The translations under genes were made by a program, and so were the position numbers. The notes beneath the pieces are model-generated. The model did no database searches. It saw nothing but the letters and a program-made list of their open reading frames with translations, and was not told the origin of the DNA. Positions 1 to 8,237 of a stretch of 64,000 bases of DNA are shown one piece after another; position 1 is the stretch's first letter, and each line of letters opens with the position of its first letter. The stretch spans positions 124,001 through 188,000 of the forward strand of contig JALONN010000006.1 of NCBI GenBank assembly GCA_025454915.1, in the 5' to 3' direction. Source of the DNA: Raineya sp. GTDB lineage: Bacteria > Bacteroidota > Bacteroidia > Cytophagales > Thermonemataceae.

Positions 1-2464
1 TAATGGAGGAACAGGAGAAACAGAACTGGCAGGCTTTCCACACCACGCATTAGATACTTACTTACCCAAACTTGTAAAAGCAGGTGAAAGAGTCGCTATT
101 TGTGACCAGCTTGAAGACCCAAAATTAGCCAAAGGTTTAGTTAAAAGAGGTGTAACAGAGCTTGTTACACCTGGTGTATCATTCAATGATACTGTACTTG
201 AAGTAAAACGTAATAATTATCTTTGTGCTATCACACCCTATAAAGATGTTTTTGGTTTGGCATTTTTAGATATTTCTACTGGCGAATTCATGGTTTCGCA
301 AGGCTCTAAAGAATACGCTGATAAACTTCTACAAAGTTTACAACCCTCCGAAATACTATTTCCTAAACCTCAAAAATTACTTTTCAGAGAATTGTTTGGT
401 GAAGATTTTAATACTTTTTTTGTAGATGACTGGGTTTTCCAAACAGATTTTGCTGAAAATAAGATAAAAGAACACTTCAAAACCCAAAGCACTAAAGGTT
501 TCGGAGTTGAACATTTACCCATTGGGGTCATATCAGCAGGTGTCATTTTATATTATCTTACTGAAACTGAACATCATCAGGTAAGTCATATTTCCCAACT
601 AACACGCCTAGAAGAAGAACGTTATGTTTGGCTGGATAAATTTACTATCAGAAATTTAGAACTTTTATTTCCACAACAAGAGAAAGGTGTTCCATTGGTA
701 GATATTTTAGACCAAACACAAACCCCTATGGGTGGGCGTTTGCTTAGACGTTGGATAGCTCTTCCACTTAAAGAAATTAGTAAAATAGAAGAAAGGTTAG
801 ATTTGGTAGATACTTTTGTTGCCAACACAGAACCTCTAGAAGTAATACGAGAGATTTTAGGGACAATTGGAGATTTGGAGCGTATGGTATCTAAAATTGC
901 TTCCAAAAGGATTGGTCCCAAAGAATTAGTATTATTTAAGAAGGCTCTTGCTCAGGTAGAACCTATCAAAAAAGAGCTTGTCAATATGCTTTCAAATCTT
1001 CCTCCGAAGACACAAAGCATCCTACAGAAATTTGTTCAAAACTTACAAGACAGCCAAATTGTAGTAGATAAAATTCATATTACACTCAAAGATGATGCAC
1101 CTCTTACCTCTAATCAGGGGAAAATGATTCAGAGAGGTATTAATAAAGAGTTAGATGAATTGCATGAATTACTCAATTCTGGAAAAGAATATTTAGAGAA
1201 AATTACAGAAAGAGAAATTGAAAGAACAGGCATCAATAGCCTAAAAATACAGTTTAATAAGGTTTTTGGTTATTATTTGGAAGTTTCTAACGCCAACAAA
1301 CATAAAGTTCCAAATGACTGGACTCGCAAACAGACGCTTACCAATGCTGAAAGGTACATTACAGAAGAGTTGAAAGTTTATGAGGAAAAAATCTTAACAG
1401 CAGAAGAAAAAATCTTTGGAATTGAACAAATTCTTTTCCAAGAACTTGTCGATTTTTGTGCTACACAAATCACTATTGCTCAACAGAATGCAAAAGTTTT
1501 GGCAGGTTTGGATGTACTTGTATCTTTTGCCAAAATTAGCCATAAATTTAATTATACCAGACCAGAGATTAATGATTCTGACGTTTTAAACATCAAGGCT
1601 GGTAGACATCCCGTTATTGAACAACAACTGCCTATTGGAGAAAGTTATATTCCTAATGATGTATTCTTAGATACAGAAAGTCAGCAAATTATTATCATCA
1701 CAGGACCTAATATGGCAGGAAAATCAGCTTTGTTGCGTCAGACGGCTCTCATTGTTCTGATGGCTCAAATAGGTTGCTTCGTTCCTGCTGAAAAGGCTAA
1801 TATTGGTATCGTAGATAAGATATTTACAAGAGTTGGAGCTTCTGATAATATTGCCAAAGGAGAATCTACTTTTATGGTAGAAATGACGGAAACAGCCAGC
1901 ATTATGAATAATCTGAGTGGTAGAAGTTTGGTATTGATGGATGAAATAGGCAGAGGGACAAGCACTTATGATGGAATTTCTATTGCATGGAGCATTTTAG
2001 AATTTTTACACAATCATCCTAAGGCAAAAGCTAAAACTCTATTTGCTACACACTATCACGAACTCAACCAGCTTGAAAACGATTTAACAAGGGTAAAAAA
2101 TTACAATGTGTCTGTACAAGAAGAAAACAATAAAATCATTTTCTTACGGAAACTACAGAAAGGAGGCAGTGAACATAGTTTTGGGATACATGTTGCACAA
2201 ATGGCTGGTATGCCCTCAGCCATTGTGCAGAGAGCCAATGAAGTTTTGAGCCATCTGGAAAAAGAAAAAATTCATGAAGAATTGGGTGAAAAAGTAAAGG
2301 AAATGCCTAAAAACACACAAACTGTTGGGCAATTAACTCTTTTTGAACCCTACAATCCCGAATTTGAAAAACTCAAGAAGCAACTCAAGCAGATTGATGT
2401 GAATACTCTCACTCCTATTGAAGCTCTGATGAAACTCAATGAACTCAAGAAAATTATTTCCTAA
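1..2464 (+). CDS. mutS: DNA mismatch repair protein MutS (5' truncated by the window)
   Basis: MutS recognises mismatches and small loops and recruits MutL. The reading frame is open from base 2, so the true start lies before the window. About 820 codons are present of the usual 850-870. The first visible residues (AGFPHHALDTYL, CDQLEDP) belong to the N-terminal mismatch-recognition domain, but the Phe-X-Glu mismatch wedge must lie upstream. The ATPase domain is complete: Walker A GPNMAGKS near nt 1703 and the Walker B/signature DEIGRGTSTYDG near nt 1939, followed by ATHYHEL. A TTG at 257 is only an internal codon, not a start. The gene ends 4 bp before a convergent small gene. mutL is at 13051, in another operon. 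Confidence 0.97.
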   Translation, partial: NGGTGETELAGFPHHALDTYLPKLVKAGERVAICDQLEDPKLAKGLVKRGVTELVTPGVSFNDTVLEVKRNNYLCAITPYKDVFGLAFLDISTGEFMVSQGSKEYADKLLQSLQPSEILFPKPQKLLFRELFGEDFNTFFVDDWVFQTDFAENKIKEHFKTQSTKGFGVEHLPIGVISAGVILYYLTETEHHQVSHISQLTRLEEERYVWLDKFTIRNLELLFPQQEKGVPLVDILDQTQTPMGGRLLRRWIALPLKEISKIEERLDLVDTFVANTEPLEVIREILGTIGDLERMVSKIASKRIGPKELVLFKKALAQVEPIKKELVNMLSNLPPKTQSILQKFVQNLQDSQIVVDKIHITLKDDAPLTSNQGKMIQRGINKELDELHELLNSGKEYLEKITEREIERTGINSLKIQFNKVFGYYLEVSNANKHKVPNDWTRKQTLTNAERYITEELKVYEEKILTAEEKIFGIEQILFQELVDFCATQITIAQQNAKVLAGLDVLVSFAKISHKFNYTRPEINDSDVLNIKAGRHPVIEQQLPIGESYIPNDVFLDTESQQIIIITGPNMAGKSALLRQTALIVLMAQIGCFVPAEKANIGIVDKIFTRVGASDNIAKGESTFMVEMTETASIMNNLSGRSLVLMDEIGRGTSTYDGISIAWSILEFLHNHPKAKAKTLFATHYHELNQLENDLTRVKNYNVSVQEENNKIIFLRKLQKGGSEHSFGIHVAQMAGMPSAIVQRANEVLSHLEKEKIHEELGEKVKEMPKNTQTVGQLTLFEPYNPEFEKLKKQLKQIDVNTLTPIEALMKLNELKKIIS

Positions 2465-2468
2465 TTTT

Positions 2469-2834
2469 TTAGGCTTCTTCTAAGGCTTTATACAAATCCT
2501 GATACATTTCTTCAAAGCGTCTGCGTACATTTTCCATAAAGTCTTCATTTGTGATGAGGGCTTCTACTTCCTGTTCTAAGAAATCAAGCTCACTTATTTT
2601 ATAAGTTTGCTCTAAATGGTGTTTCTCAAACTTTAAAATATACTTCTGATTCCACCAAAATAGGGTAATATCAAAATACTCATGTGGTATACTTCTAATG
2701 ACTTTCATTTTGGGATATTGATTTATTAACAAATAAATAACATTGTAAAAAATATTGTTTGTTTTTGTAGCATAAAACCAAATAAAAAAATTTTTTTTGG
2801 CAATTTGTGTGAATTTAGAAACATATTTTTCCAT
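2469..2834 (-). CDS. Hypothetical protein, 121 aa
   Basis: I do not recognise this family. The N-terminal 40 residues are Lys/aromatic-rich, with no clean signal peptide. The C-terminal half is acidic and probably helical (EQEVEALITNEDFMENVRRRFEEMYQDL). A later ATG (residue 43, MKVIRSIPHEYFD) would give a shorter 79-aa product that starts where the sequence becomes more globular. The gene is convergent with mutS (4 bp between stops) and divergent from exbB, whose promoter lies directly upstream of it. It could be a lineage-specific small cytoplasmic protein. Confidence 0.6.
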   Translation of the reverse strand: MEKYVSKFTQIAKKNFFIWFYATKTNNIFYNVIYLLINQYPKMKVIRSIPHEYFDITLFWWNQKYILKFEKHHLEQTYKISELDFLEQEVEALITNEDFMENVRRRFEEMYQDLYKALEEA

Positions 2835-2850
2835 ATTTGCGAAACCTTAC

Positions 2851-2880
2851 TTGGTAAGAAGCTAAAAATTATTAGTTTTG
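2851..2880 (+). promoter_or_regulatory. Predicted Bacteroidota-type promoter of the exbB operon
   Basis: TTG at 2851-2853, a 19-bp spacer, then TAGTTTTG (2873-2880), which matches the TAnnTTTG -7 element exactly. The exbB ATG is 41 bp downstream of it. This fits the -33/-7 consensus known for the phylum's primary sigma factor. Confidence 0.6.
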
Positions 2881-2921
2881 CACCCAATAGTTACTAAACC
2901 CAACATTAAATAAAAATTTTT

Positions 2922-3725
2922 ATGAGTACAATGAAGAAAAAACCCAGTACTTTTCAAAACATTTTCTCAGGCTTAGCAATTTTGGTGCTGTTTGTATTGG
3001 CAGTGCTTATTTACAAGTATTTTCTTGGAGACCCTGGCAACTTTGAAATGAAAGATGGTAGCCCTCATCCTAAGAATATGTTTGGTACAATCTATTTAGG
3101 AGGTCCTATTGTACCTATATTAATGACTTGTTTGTTTATTGCTATTACCTTCTCTATCGAAAGATTTATTACTATCACAATGGCATCTGGTTCTGGTTCC
3201 ATCACAAACTTTGTTTATAAAATTAAAGGTCTTTTGGCTGAAAATGACATCAATGGTGCTATGGAAGCTTGCGATAAGCAAAAAGGTTCTATTGGCAACG
3301 TTGTACGTTCTGTTTTAGAGAAATACAAAGAAATGCTTACAGACAGTTCTAAAGATAAAGAACAAAAAGTAGCAGCTATTACAAAAGAACAAGAAGATGC
3401 TACTGCTCTTGAACTTCCTATGTTAGAGAAAAACTTAACTATTATCGCTACCCTTGCATCAGTTTCAACACTTGTTGGTCTTTTGGGTACTGTAATGGGT
3501 ATGATTAAAGCCTTCTCATCTATGAGTGGTGGTGGAGCTGCTGCTGCTGCACAGCTTGCAGTAGGTATCTCTGAAGCCTTGATTAACACAGCTATTGGTA
3601 TTGGTACTTCAGCTGTTGCTATCATTGCATATAACTATTTCACAAGCAAAATTGATGAACTTACTTATAACATTGATGAAGTAAGCTACAGTATTTTACA
3701 GAACTTCAATGCTCAGGTAAAATAG
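2922..3725 (+). CDS. exbB: ExbB/TolQ/MotA-family proton channel protein
   Basis: ExbB forms the pentameric inner-membrane channel that works with ExbD and TonB to feed proton-motive force to outer-membrane receptors. The 267-aa product has a hydrophobic segment near residues 14-36, a second at about 60-82 ending in the ExbB-like SIERFI, a cytoplasmic loop of about 90 residues, and two long C-terminal membrane helices. One contains TLVGLLGTVMGMIKAF and the other GISEALINTAIGIGTSAVAIIAYN, the MotA/TolQ/ExbB signature region. The N-terminal extra helix is common in Bacteroidota ExbB. It is the first gene of a five-gene operon with three exbD genes and tonB, so an ExbB role is favoured over TolQ. 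Confidence 0.93.
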   Translation: MSTMKKKPSTFQNIFSGLAILVLFVLAVLIYKYFLGDPGNFEMKDGSPHPKNMFGTIYLGGPIVPILMTCLFIAITFSIERFITITMASGSGSITNFVYKIKGLLAENDINGAMEACDKQKGSIGNVVRSVLEKYKEMLTDSSKDKEQKVAAITKEQEDATALELPMLEKNLTIIATLASVSTLVGLLGTVMGMIKAFSSMSGGGAAAAAQLAVGISEALINTAIGIGTSAVAIIAYNYFTSKIDELTYNIDEVSYSILQNFNAQVK

Positions 3726-3731
3726 TTTAAT

Positions 3732-3772
3732 GATATAATCTTTGTTTTTATAGTCAAAACAAAGATTATATC
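3732..3772 (+). promoter_or_regulatory. Long intercistronic hairpin between exbB and the first exbD
   Basis: A perfect 17-bp inverted repeat (GATATAATCTTTGTTTT at 3732-3748, complement at 3756-3772) with a 7-nt loop fills most of the 85-bp gap. No T-tract follows the 3' arm, so it is not a standard terminator. It may protect the exbB 3' end or cause partial read-through, giving more ExbB than ExbD. Confidence 0.6.
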
Positions 3773-3810
3773 AAAGTCATTCTATCCAAAACTCATCATT
3801 TTCATATAAT

Positions 3811-4578
3811 ATGGGAAAAATTAAAATACCCAGAAAGAACCCTACGTTGGATATGACTGCTATGTGTGATATGGCATTTTTGTTGTTGACATTCTTTATC
3901 CTTACAGCACAATTTAAGCCCGAATCACCCATAGAAGTAGATGCTCCGTCTTCTACATCCAATAAAGAGGAAACAGAAAAAGTAGTAAAAATTACTGTTG
4001 ATACCACAGGAAGAGTTTTTTTAGGTATCAAAGAAGCTAAAAAAAGAGAAGAACTGCTTCGATATGTAGCTCAACACTACCAAATGACAGGTAGATTTGA
4101 GGATGCAGATTTCAAAGAGTTTGCTGGTAGAGAAAGTTTTGGTGTTTCCATTCAAGATTTACCTAAAGTTCTCAAAAATAAAGCTTTAACACCTGAAGCT
4201 TACAAAGCATTAAAAGTAAATGTAGGTATTCCATTAGATTCTGCTAACAATCAATTAGGTGTCTGGATTTTATATGCTAACAAAGTATATGAAAAAGAAC
4301 GTATTGAAAGAAGAGAAGGCATGGATGACAGGATAAAGCAAATTATAGCAAAGCCAACACCTGAAGGTCTTAATGATGCAGACAAGAAGATTTGGGAAGA
4401 TGAGCAGAAAAACAACCTAAAAATAGTATTGTTTGGAGACAGAAAAGCTCAATTTATTGTAGTAAAAAAAGTTCTGAATGTCTTGCAAGATCGTAAAGTG
4501 TATCGTGTCCATTTGGTAACAAACTTAAAAGATGGTGCAGGAGGTGGCGAAGCTAAAAAAGAAGAAACTAAAAAATAG
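3811..4578 (+). CDS. exbD: ExbD/TolR-family biopolymer transport protein (long form)
   Basis: ExbD is the single-span partner of ExbB. The 255-aa protein starts with a short basic cytoplasmic tail. One membrane helix follows (about residues 17-35, DMTAMCDMAFLLLTFFILTA) and carries the proton-accepting Asp in CDMAFLL. The periplasmic part is long. It is far larger than the usual 140-180 aa because of an insertion at about 80-205 (Lys/Glu-rich) before a conserved-looking end (FIVVKKVLNVLQDRKVYRVHLVTNL) typical of the ExbD periplasmic fold. It is clearly diverged from the two exbD genes that follow. The extended domain may bind TonB or a partner; this is inference. Confidence 0.9.
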   Translation: MGKIKIPRKNPTLDMTAMCDMAFLLLTFFILTAQFKPESPIEVDAPSSTSNKEETEKVVKITVDTTGRVFLGIKEAKKREELLRYVAQHYQMTGRFEDADFKEFAGRESFGVSIQDLPKVLKNKALTPEAYKALKVNVGIPLDSANNQLGVWILYANKVYEKERIERREGMDDRIKQIIAKPTPEGLNDADKKIWEDEQKNNLKIVLFGDRKAQFIVVKKVLNVLQDRKVYRVHLVTNLKDGAGGGEAKKEETKK

Positions 4579-4605
4579 TTTTAAACTCAAAAATATTGTA
4601 AAACA

Positions 4606-5151
4606 ATGGCAGATATAGACACCTCGTCGGGTGGTGGTAAGAAAAAAGGTCCGAAGAAAGTATCAACCAAAGTAGATATGACGCCAATGGTAGATTTGGC
4701 ATTCTTATTGATTACTTTCTTTATGCTTACCACCACCTTCAATACACCCAAAATTATGCAGGTGATTATGCCTGACAAAACAGAGAAAAAACCAGAAAAT
4801 AAAGACCAAGCTGAAGGAAGATGCTCTGTTATTTTATTGGGTGATGAAAAAGATGCTTTGTATTGGTATCAAGTAATTAAAGATCAAAAACCTGAATTGC
4901 AACAATTGCCTTATAACAATAACCAAATCAGGGATTTTTTAATGAAGAAAAAAAAGGAAGCCATCAGCTATGGTAGTTGTAACAAGCAATTTACAGTAGT
5001 TCTTAAATTTAAAGATAAAGCTTCTTACAAAAACATGGTGGATTTACTTGATGAAATGGCAATTGTTGGTGTTTCTCGTTATGGTATTCAGGATTTAGAA
5101 GAAAATGATACCAAACTGATTGACGCTTATAAAGGAGCAATGAAAAAATAA
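4606..5151 (+). CDS. exbD: ExbD/TolR-family biopolymer transport protein (second copy)
   Basis: 181 aa. A basic N-terminus with a Gly-Gly-Gly-Lys-Lys stretch is followed by the helix at about residues 27-48 (DMTPMVDLAFLLITFFMLTTTF), where the Asp of MVDLAF is the expected proton carrier. The periplasmic domain ends with the ExbD-like MVDLLDEMAIVGVSRYGIQDL. It is 27 bp downstream of the first exbD. Its first ~60 codons are almost identical to those of the third exbD, while the periplasmic halves have diverged. That suggests tandem duplication with the membrane segment kept by selection or gene conversion. Confidence 0.92.
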   Translation: MADIDTSSGGGKKKGPKKVSTKVDMTPMVDLAFLLITFFMLTTTFNTPKIMQVIMPDKTEKKPENKDQAEGRCSVILLGDEKDALYWYQVIKDQKPELQQLPYNNNQIRDFLMKKKKEAISYGSCNKQFTVVLKFKDKASYKNMVDLLDEMAIVGVSRYGIQDLEENDTKLIDAYKGAMKK

Positions 5152-5192
5152 ATATTTTCTATTTAGTTTCTTCACTCTAAATACATATAACT

Positions 5193-5729
5193 ATGGCTGA
5201 AATTAATTCATCAAATCAAGACGGTGGAAGCAAAAAAAAAGCTTCTAAGAAAGTATCTACCAAAGTAGATATGACACCAATGGTAGATTTGGCATTCTTA
5301 TTGATTACTTTCTTTATGCTGACTACTACTTTCAATACACCTAAAATTATGCAGGTCATTATGCCTGATAAAACTGGTGGAGATACTGGACATCCTGAAT
5401 GTAGTGTAGTACTTTTAGGAGATAAAAATGACAAAATATATTGGTATCAGTCAGCAAATGTAAGTCAAGCAAGCCTCCAGAAATTGGAAGCAAGCCCCGA
5501 AAAGATAAGAGAATTTCTAATTCAGAAGAAAAGAGAAACTTTAGAAAATGGAAATTGCTACAAGCAGTTTATAGTAGTAGTTAAATTTAAAGATGATGCT
5601 TCATTCAAAAATGTAGTGGATATTTTAGATGAAATGAATATTGTAGGAGTTTCTCGGTATGGCATACAGGATATAACGAAAGAGGAGATTCAGCTTATCG
5701 ACAATTACAATTTACAAGCATCTAAATAA
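5193..5729 (+). CDS. exbD: ExbD/TolR-family biopolymer transport protein (third copy)
   Basis: 178 aa, a paralogue of the gene just upstream. It has the same membrane helix with MVDLAFLLITFF and the same post-helix segment NTPKIMQVIMPDKT, then a periplasmic domain ending VVDILDEMNIVGVSRYGIQDI. It lies 41 bp after the second copy and 25 bp before tonB. Having two near-twin ExbDs suggests a hetero-dimeric ExbD pair inside one ExbB channel, or two alternative motors sharing one ExbB (inference). Confidence 0.92.
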   Translation: MAEINSSNQDGGSKKKASKKVSTKVDMTPMVDLAFLLITFFMLTTTFNTPKIMQVIMPDKTGGDTGHPECSVVLLGDKNDKIYWYQSANVSQASLQKLEASPEKIREFLIQKKRETLENGNCYKQFIVVVKFKDDASFKNVVDILDEMNIVGVSRYGIQDITKEEIQLIDNYNLQASK

Positions 5730-5754
5730 ATTTCACACTATAACTCAAAAAAAT

Positions 5755-6606
5755 ATGGAACTACAAAGTTTTTGTTACTCTCCCCACGAAGGATTTGAGG
5801 GGAGAAACCAAGAATACGGGGCATATGTACTTCGTAGAAAGTACAGCCGTATTGTTACATTTGTATTGATTGCTGTAATTATTTCAAGTAGTTTAATTTT
5901 CTCCTATCCTATTATTAAAAGGCTTATTGAGAAAGCAACTGAAGAGAAAGCCGCTAATCAACCTAAAGAAGAAGAAATTATACAAGAAGCTATCTTGGAG
6001 CTTCCAGAAGAAAAGGAATTGCCTCAGGAAAAACAACAGGTAGTAATTGAAGTACCTCCTCCTCCTCAAGTAGACCAAACTAAATTTACAGAAATTGAAA
6101 TAAAGGAAGAAAAAGTAGAAAAGCCTTTGGTTGAGAACAAAGAAATTGAGGAAAAGCAAACTGCTATAGACAAAGAAACCAAAGAAGGTGAATCTTCTCC
6201 CAATAAACCCGAAGAGGTCGTAGTTGTTGAAAAACCTAAAGAACTGGAAAAAGCTGGTACTGGTGAAGAGGAGAACAAAACTTTCCAAGAGTTTGAAGTT
6301 GCTCAAAATGCAGAGTATGAAGGAGGTATCAATGCCTTCAGAAAAGAATTACAGAAAAAAATCAGTTATCCCTCTTTAGCAAAAAGAAAAGAAACTCAAG
6401 GAAACGTAGTTCTTCAGTTTACAGTCGATAAAGATGGTTCAATTACTGATATTAAAGTTTTAAGAGATATTGGAGATGGTTGTGGTGATGAAGCAGTAAA
6501 AGCTCTTAAACAAATGAATACCAAATGGGCTCCTGCTAAAAATGCACAAGGAAAACCTGTAAGAGTAAGAAAATCTATCCCAGTAGCTTTCAAACTGGAT
6601 AAATAA
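5755..6606 (+). CDS. tonB: TonB-family energy transducer
   Basis: TonB spans the periplasm and couples ExbB/ExbD to outer-membrane receptors such as the one at 16520. The 283-aa protein has a cytoplasmic N-terminus (GFEGRNQEYGAYVLRRKYSR, a motif common in Bacteroidota TonB) and one membrane helix at about 30-55. A Glu/Lys/Pro/Val-rich linker covers about 65-175, and the C-terminal TonB domain about 190-283, with YPSLAKRKETQGNVVLQFTVDKDG, EAVKALKQM and VRVRKSIPVAFKL. It closes the exb operon and is followed by a strong terminator. Confidence 0.95.
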   Translation: MELQSFCYSPHEGFEGRNQEYGAYVLRRKYSRIVTFVLIAVIISSSLIFSYPIIKRLIEKATEEKAANQPKEEEIIQEAILELPEEKELPQEKQQVVIEVPPPPQVDQTKFTEIEIKEEKVEKPLVENKEIEEKQTAIDKETKEGESSPNKPEEVVVVEKPKELEKAGTGEEENKTFQEFEVAQNAEYEGGINAFRKELQKKISYPSLAKRKETQGNVVLQFTVDKDGSITDIKVLRDIGDGCGDEAVKALKQMNTKWAPAKNAQGKPVRVRKSIPVAFKLDK

Positions 6607-6626
6607 AATCTTAAACTTAAATAATT

Positions 6627-6658
6627 ACCTGCTAAATAATTATTTAGCAGGTTTTTTT
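6627..6658 (+). terminator. Rho-independent terminator of the exbB-exbD-tonB operon
   Basis: A perfect inverted repeat (ACCTGCTAAATA and its complement, 6627-6652) runs straight into a T7 run, 20 bp after the tonB stop. Confidence 0.9.
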
Positions 6659-6722
6659 ATGTTTTTTTTGTAGCCAGAAAGATTTTCTATAACTTATAGC
6701 TCATAATTAATTTTTGAGCTTC

Positions 6723-8219
6723 ATGTCCCAAAAACGTTCCAACATCAATAAAGCCATTTATCCTGTTCGTATTATAGGCTATCTACTGGCTATACTAAGC
6801 ATTATTTTTCATCAGTATTATACATGGCATAGTATTTCTGTTCTGTCATGGATTATTATTGGTATCTTTTTAATATATCCCCATATAGCTCTTGTTGTTA
6901 GTAAAAAAGCCTCTAATCATCGAGAAGCAGAGTTTTGGGTATTAAGTATTGATTTATTTTGGATAGGTTGGATAGGGTACTTATTGGATTTTAATTTAAT
7001 GAGTACATTGCCCTTTTTGTTTGCAAACTCTGCAACTGCTTATTCTGTTGGCGGAACAAAAGCTTTCTTACGAGCTTGGGCTTTATGGCTTGTGGCTAAT
7101 TTTATTATCTTAATAGCTTTTCCATTACCTCAAAACATCATGTTGATGTCAGCAGATAATGTTTGGGCTTTTATCCCTTCCGTTATTTATCTGTTTGCTG
7201 CAACACATTATATTGCATTTATATCCTTTCACAGAGGTATTTCCATTCTTAAAGTAAAAAAGCAATTAGAAGAGCAAAATATTGAACTTAAAGAGCAAAA
7301 AGAAGAACTTTTGGTAATGAATGAGGAAATCAAGCAACAAAATGAAGAAATTGTTTCTCAGAGAGACCACATTGATGAGCAGAATAAAATTTTGGAGAAT
7401 AAAAACTTTATTATTGAAAAAACCAATCAAGAAATCACATCAAGTATCAATTATGCCAAAAGAATACAACATGCTATTCTTCCAGAAATAGATACTATTA
7501 AAAGTTTTTTTCCAGAGAGCTTTATTCTTTATAAACCAAGAGATATTGTAAGTGGTGATTTTTACTGGTTTACATCAAAAAATTATAAAATTATTATTGC
7601 TGTTGTGGATTGTACGGGGCATGGCATTCCTGGTGCTTTAATGAGTATGATTGGCAATGAAATATTAAATGACATCATCAAATCAAGAAATATTACTGAA
7701 CCTGATAAAATACTTTATCAGCTCCGAAAAGGTATCATCAATACTTTACGCCAAGAAGAAAGCAATAATCAGGATGGTATGGATGTAGCAATTTGTGCTG
7801 TGGATAATTTTCCTGACTCTTATAAAGAGCATTTAGGAGAAGCTAAATTGGAGTATGCTGGTGCTGGTATTTCATTGTTATATATGCAGAATGATATTCT
7901 TAATCAAATAAAAGGTGATAGAATAATTATTGGAGGTTTAAAAACGTATGATAGTGAACAAAGTTTTCAGAAACATACTATTTCTCTTACTTCACCAACT
8001 ACTATTTACTTTTCTTCAGATGGTTATACAGACCAATTTGGAGGTGCTGACAAGAAGAAATTTAGTAGCAAACGTTTCAAAGATTTATTGCAAAAGATTC
8101 ACCCTCTCAGCATGGAAAAACAGCAGATATATCTCAATCAGACTATTGAGGGCTGGATGGCAGAAGGTGATGAAAAGCAATTAGATGATATTACTGTTTT
8201 AGGAATAAAATTAAGCTAA
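6723..8219 (+). CDS. Membrane-bound PP2C/SpoIIE-type serine phosphatase with MASE2-like sensor
   Basis: Predicted partner-switching regulator that dephosphorylates an anti-sigma-factor antagonist. Three regions of the 498-aa protein can be seen. An N-terminal block of about six membrane helices (about 10-170) resembles the MASE2 sensor, with the Tyr-Pro-His, Glu and Asp positions in IYPHIALVV, REAEFWVLSIDLF and DFNLMSTLPF. A coiled coil rich in EEQ/KEQ/NEE spans about 175-245. A SpoIIE phosphatase domain occupies about 265-498, with SGDFYWF, VVDCTGHGIPGAL, LEYAGAGISL and SSDGYTDQFGG carrying the metal-binding Asp residues. I chose the ATG at 6723 over an upstream TTG at 6714. The RsbW-like kinase at 29521 is a possible partner, but the two are not linked. 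Confidence 0.88.
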   Translation: MSQKRSNINKAIYPVRIIGYLLAILSIIFHQYYTWHSISVLSWIIIGIFLIYPHIALVVSKKASNHREAEFWVLSIDLFWIGWIGYLLDFNLMSTLPFLFANSATAYSVGGTKAFLRAWALWLVANFIILIAFPLPQNIMLMSADNVWAFIPSVIYLFAATHYIAFISFHRGISILKVKKQLEEQNIELKEQKEELLVMNEEIKQQNEEIVSQRDHIDEQNKILENKNFIIEKTNQEITSSINYAKRIQHAILPEIDTIKSFFPESFILYKPRDIVSGDFYWFTSKNYKIIIAVVDCTGHGIPGALMSMIGNEILNDIIKSRNITEPDKILYQLRKGIINTLRQEESNNQDGMDVAICAVDNFPDSYKEHLGEAKLEYAGAGISLLYMQNDILNQIKGDRIIIGGLKTYDSEQSFQKHTISLTSPTTIYFSSDGYTDQFGGADKKKFSSKRFKDLLQKIHPLSMEKQQIYLNQTIEGWMAEGDEKQLDDITVLGIKLS

Positions 8220-8237
8220 AACATTATTTTAGCTTAA
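8211..8237. terminator. Bidirectional hairpin between convergent genes
   Basis: Inverted repeat TTAAGCTAAAA - 5 nt - TTTTAGCTTAA. It overlaps the last codons of both the phosphatase (+) and the peptidase (-), so both 3' ends encode their own terminator stem. Confidence 0.6.

Noticed and set aside
5893..6306. 137-aa antisense ORF in tonB (Phe/Leu-rich)
   Set aside because: It is the mirror of the Glu/Lys/Pro-rich TonB linker.
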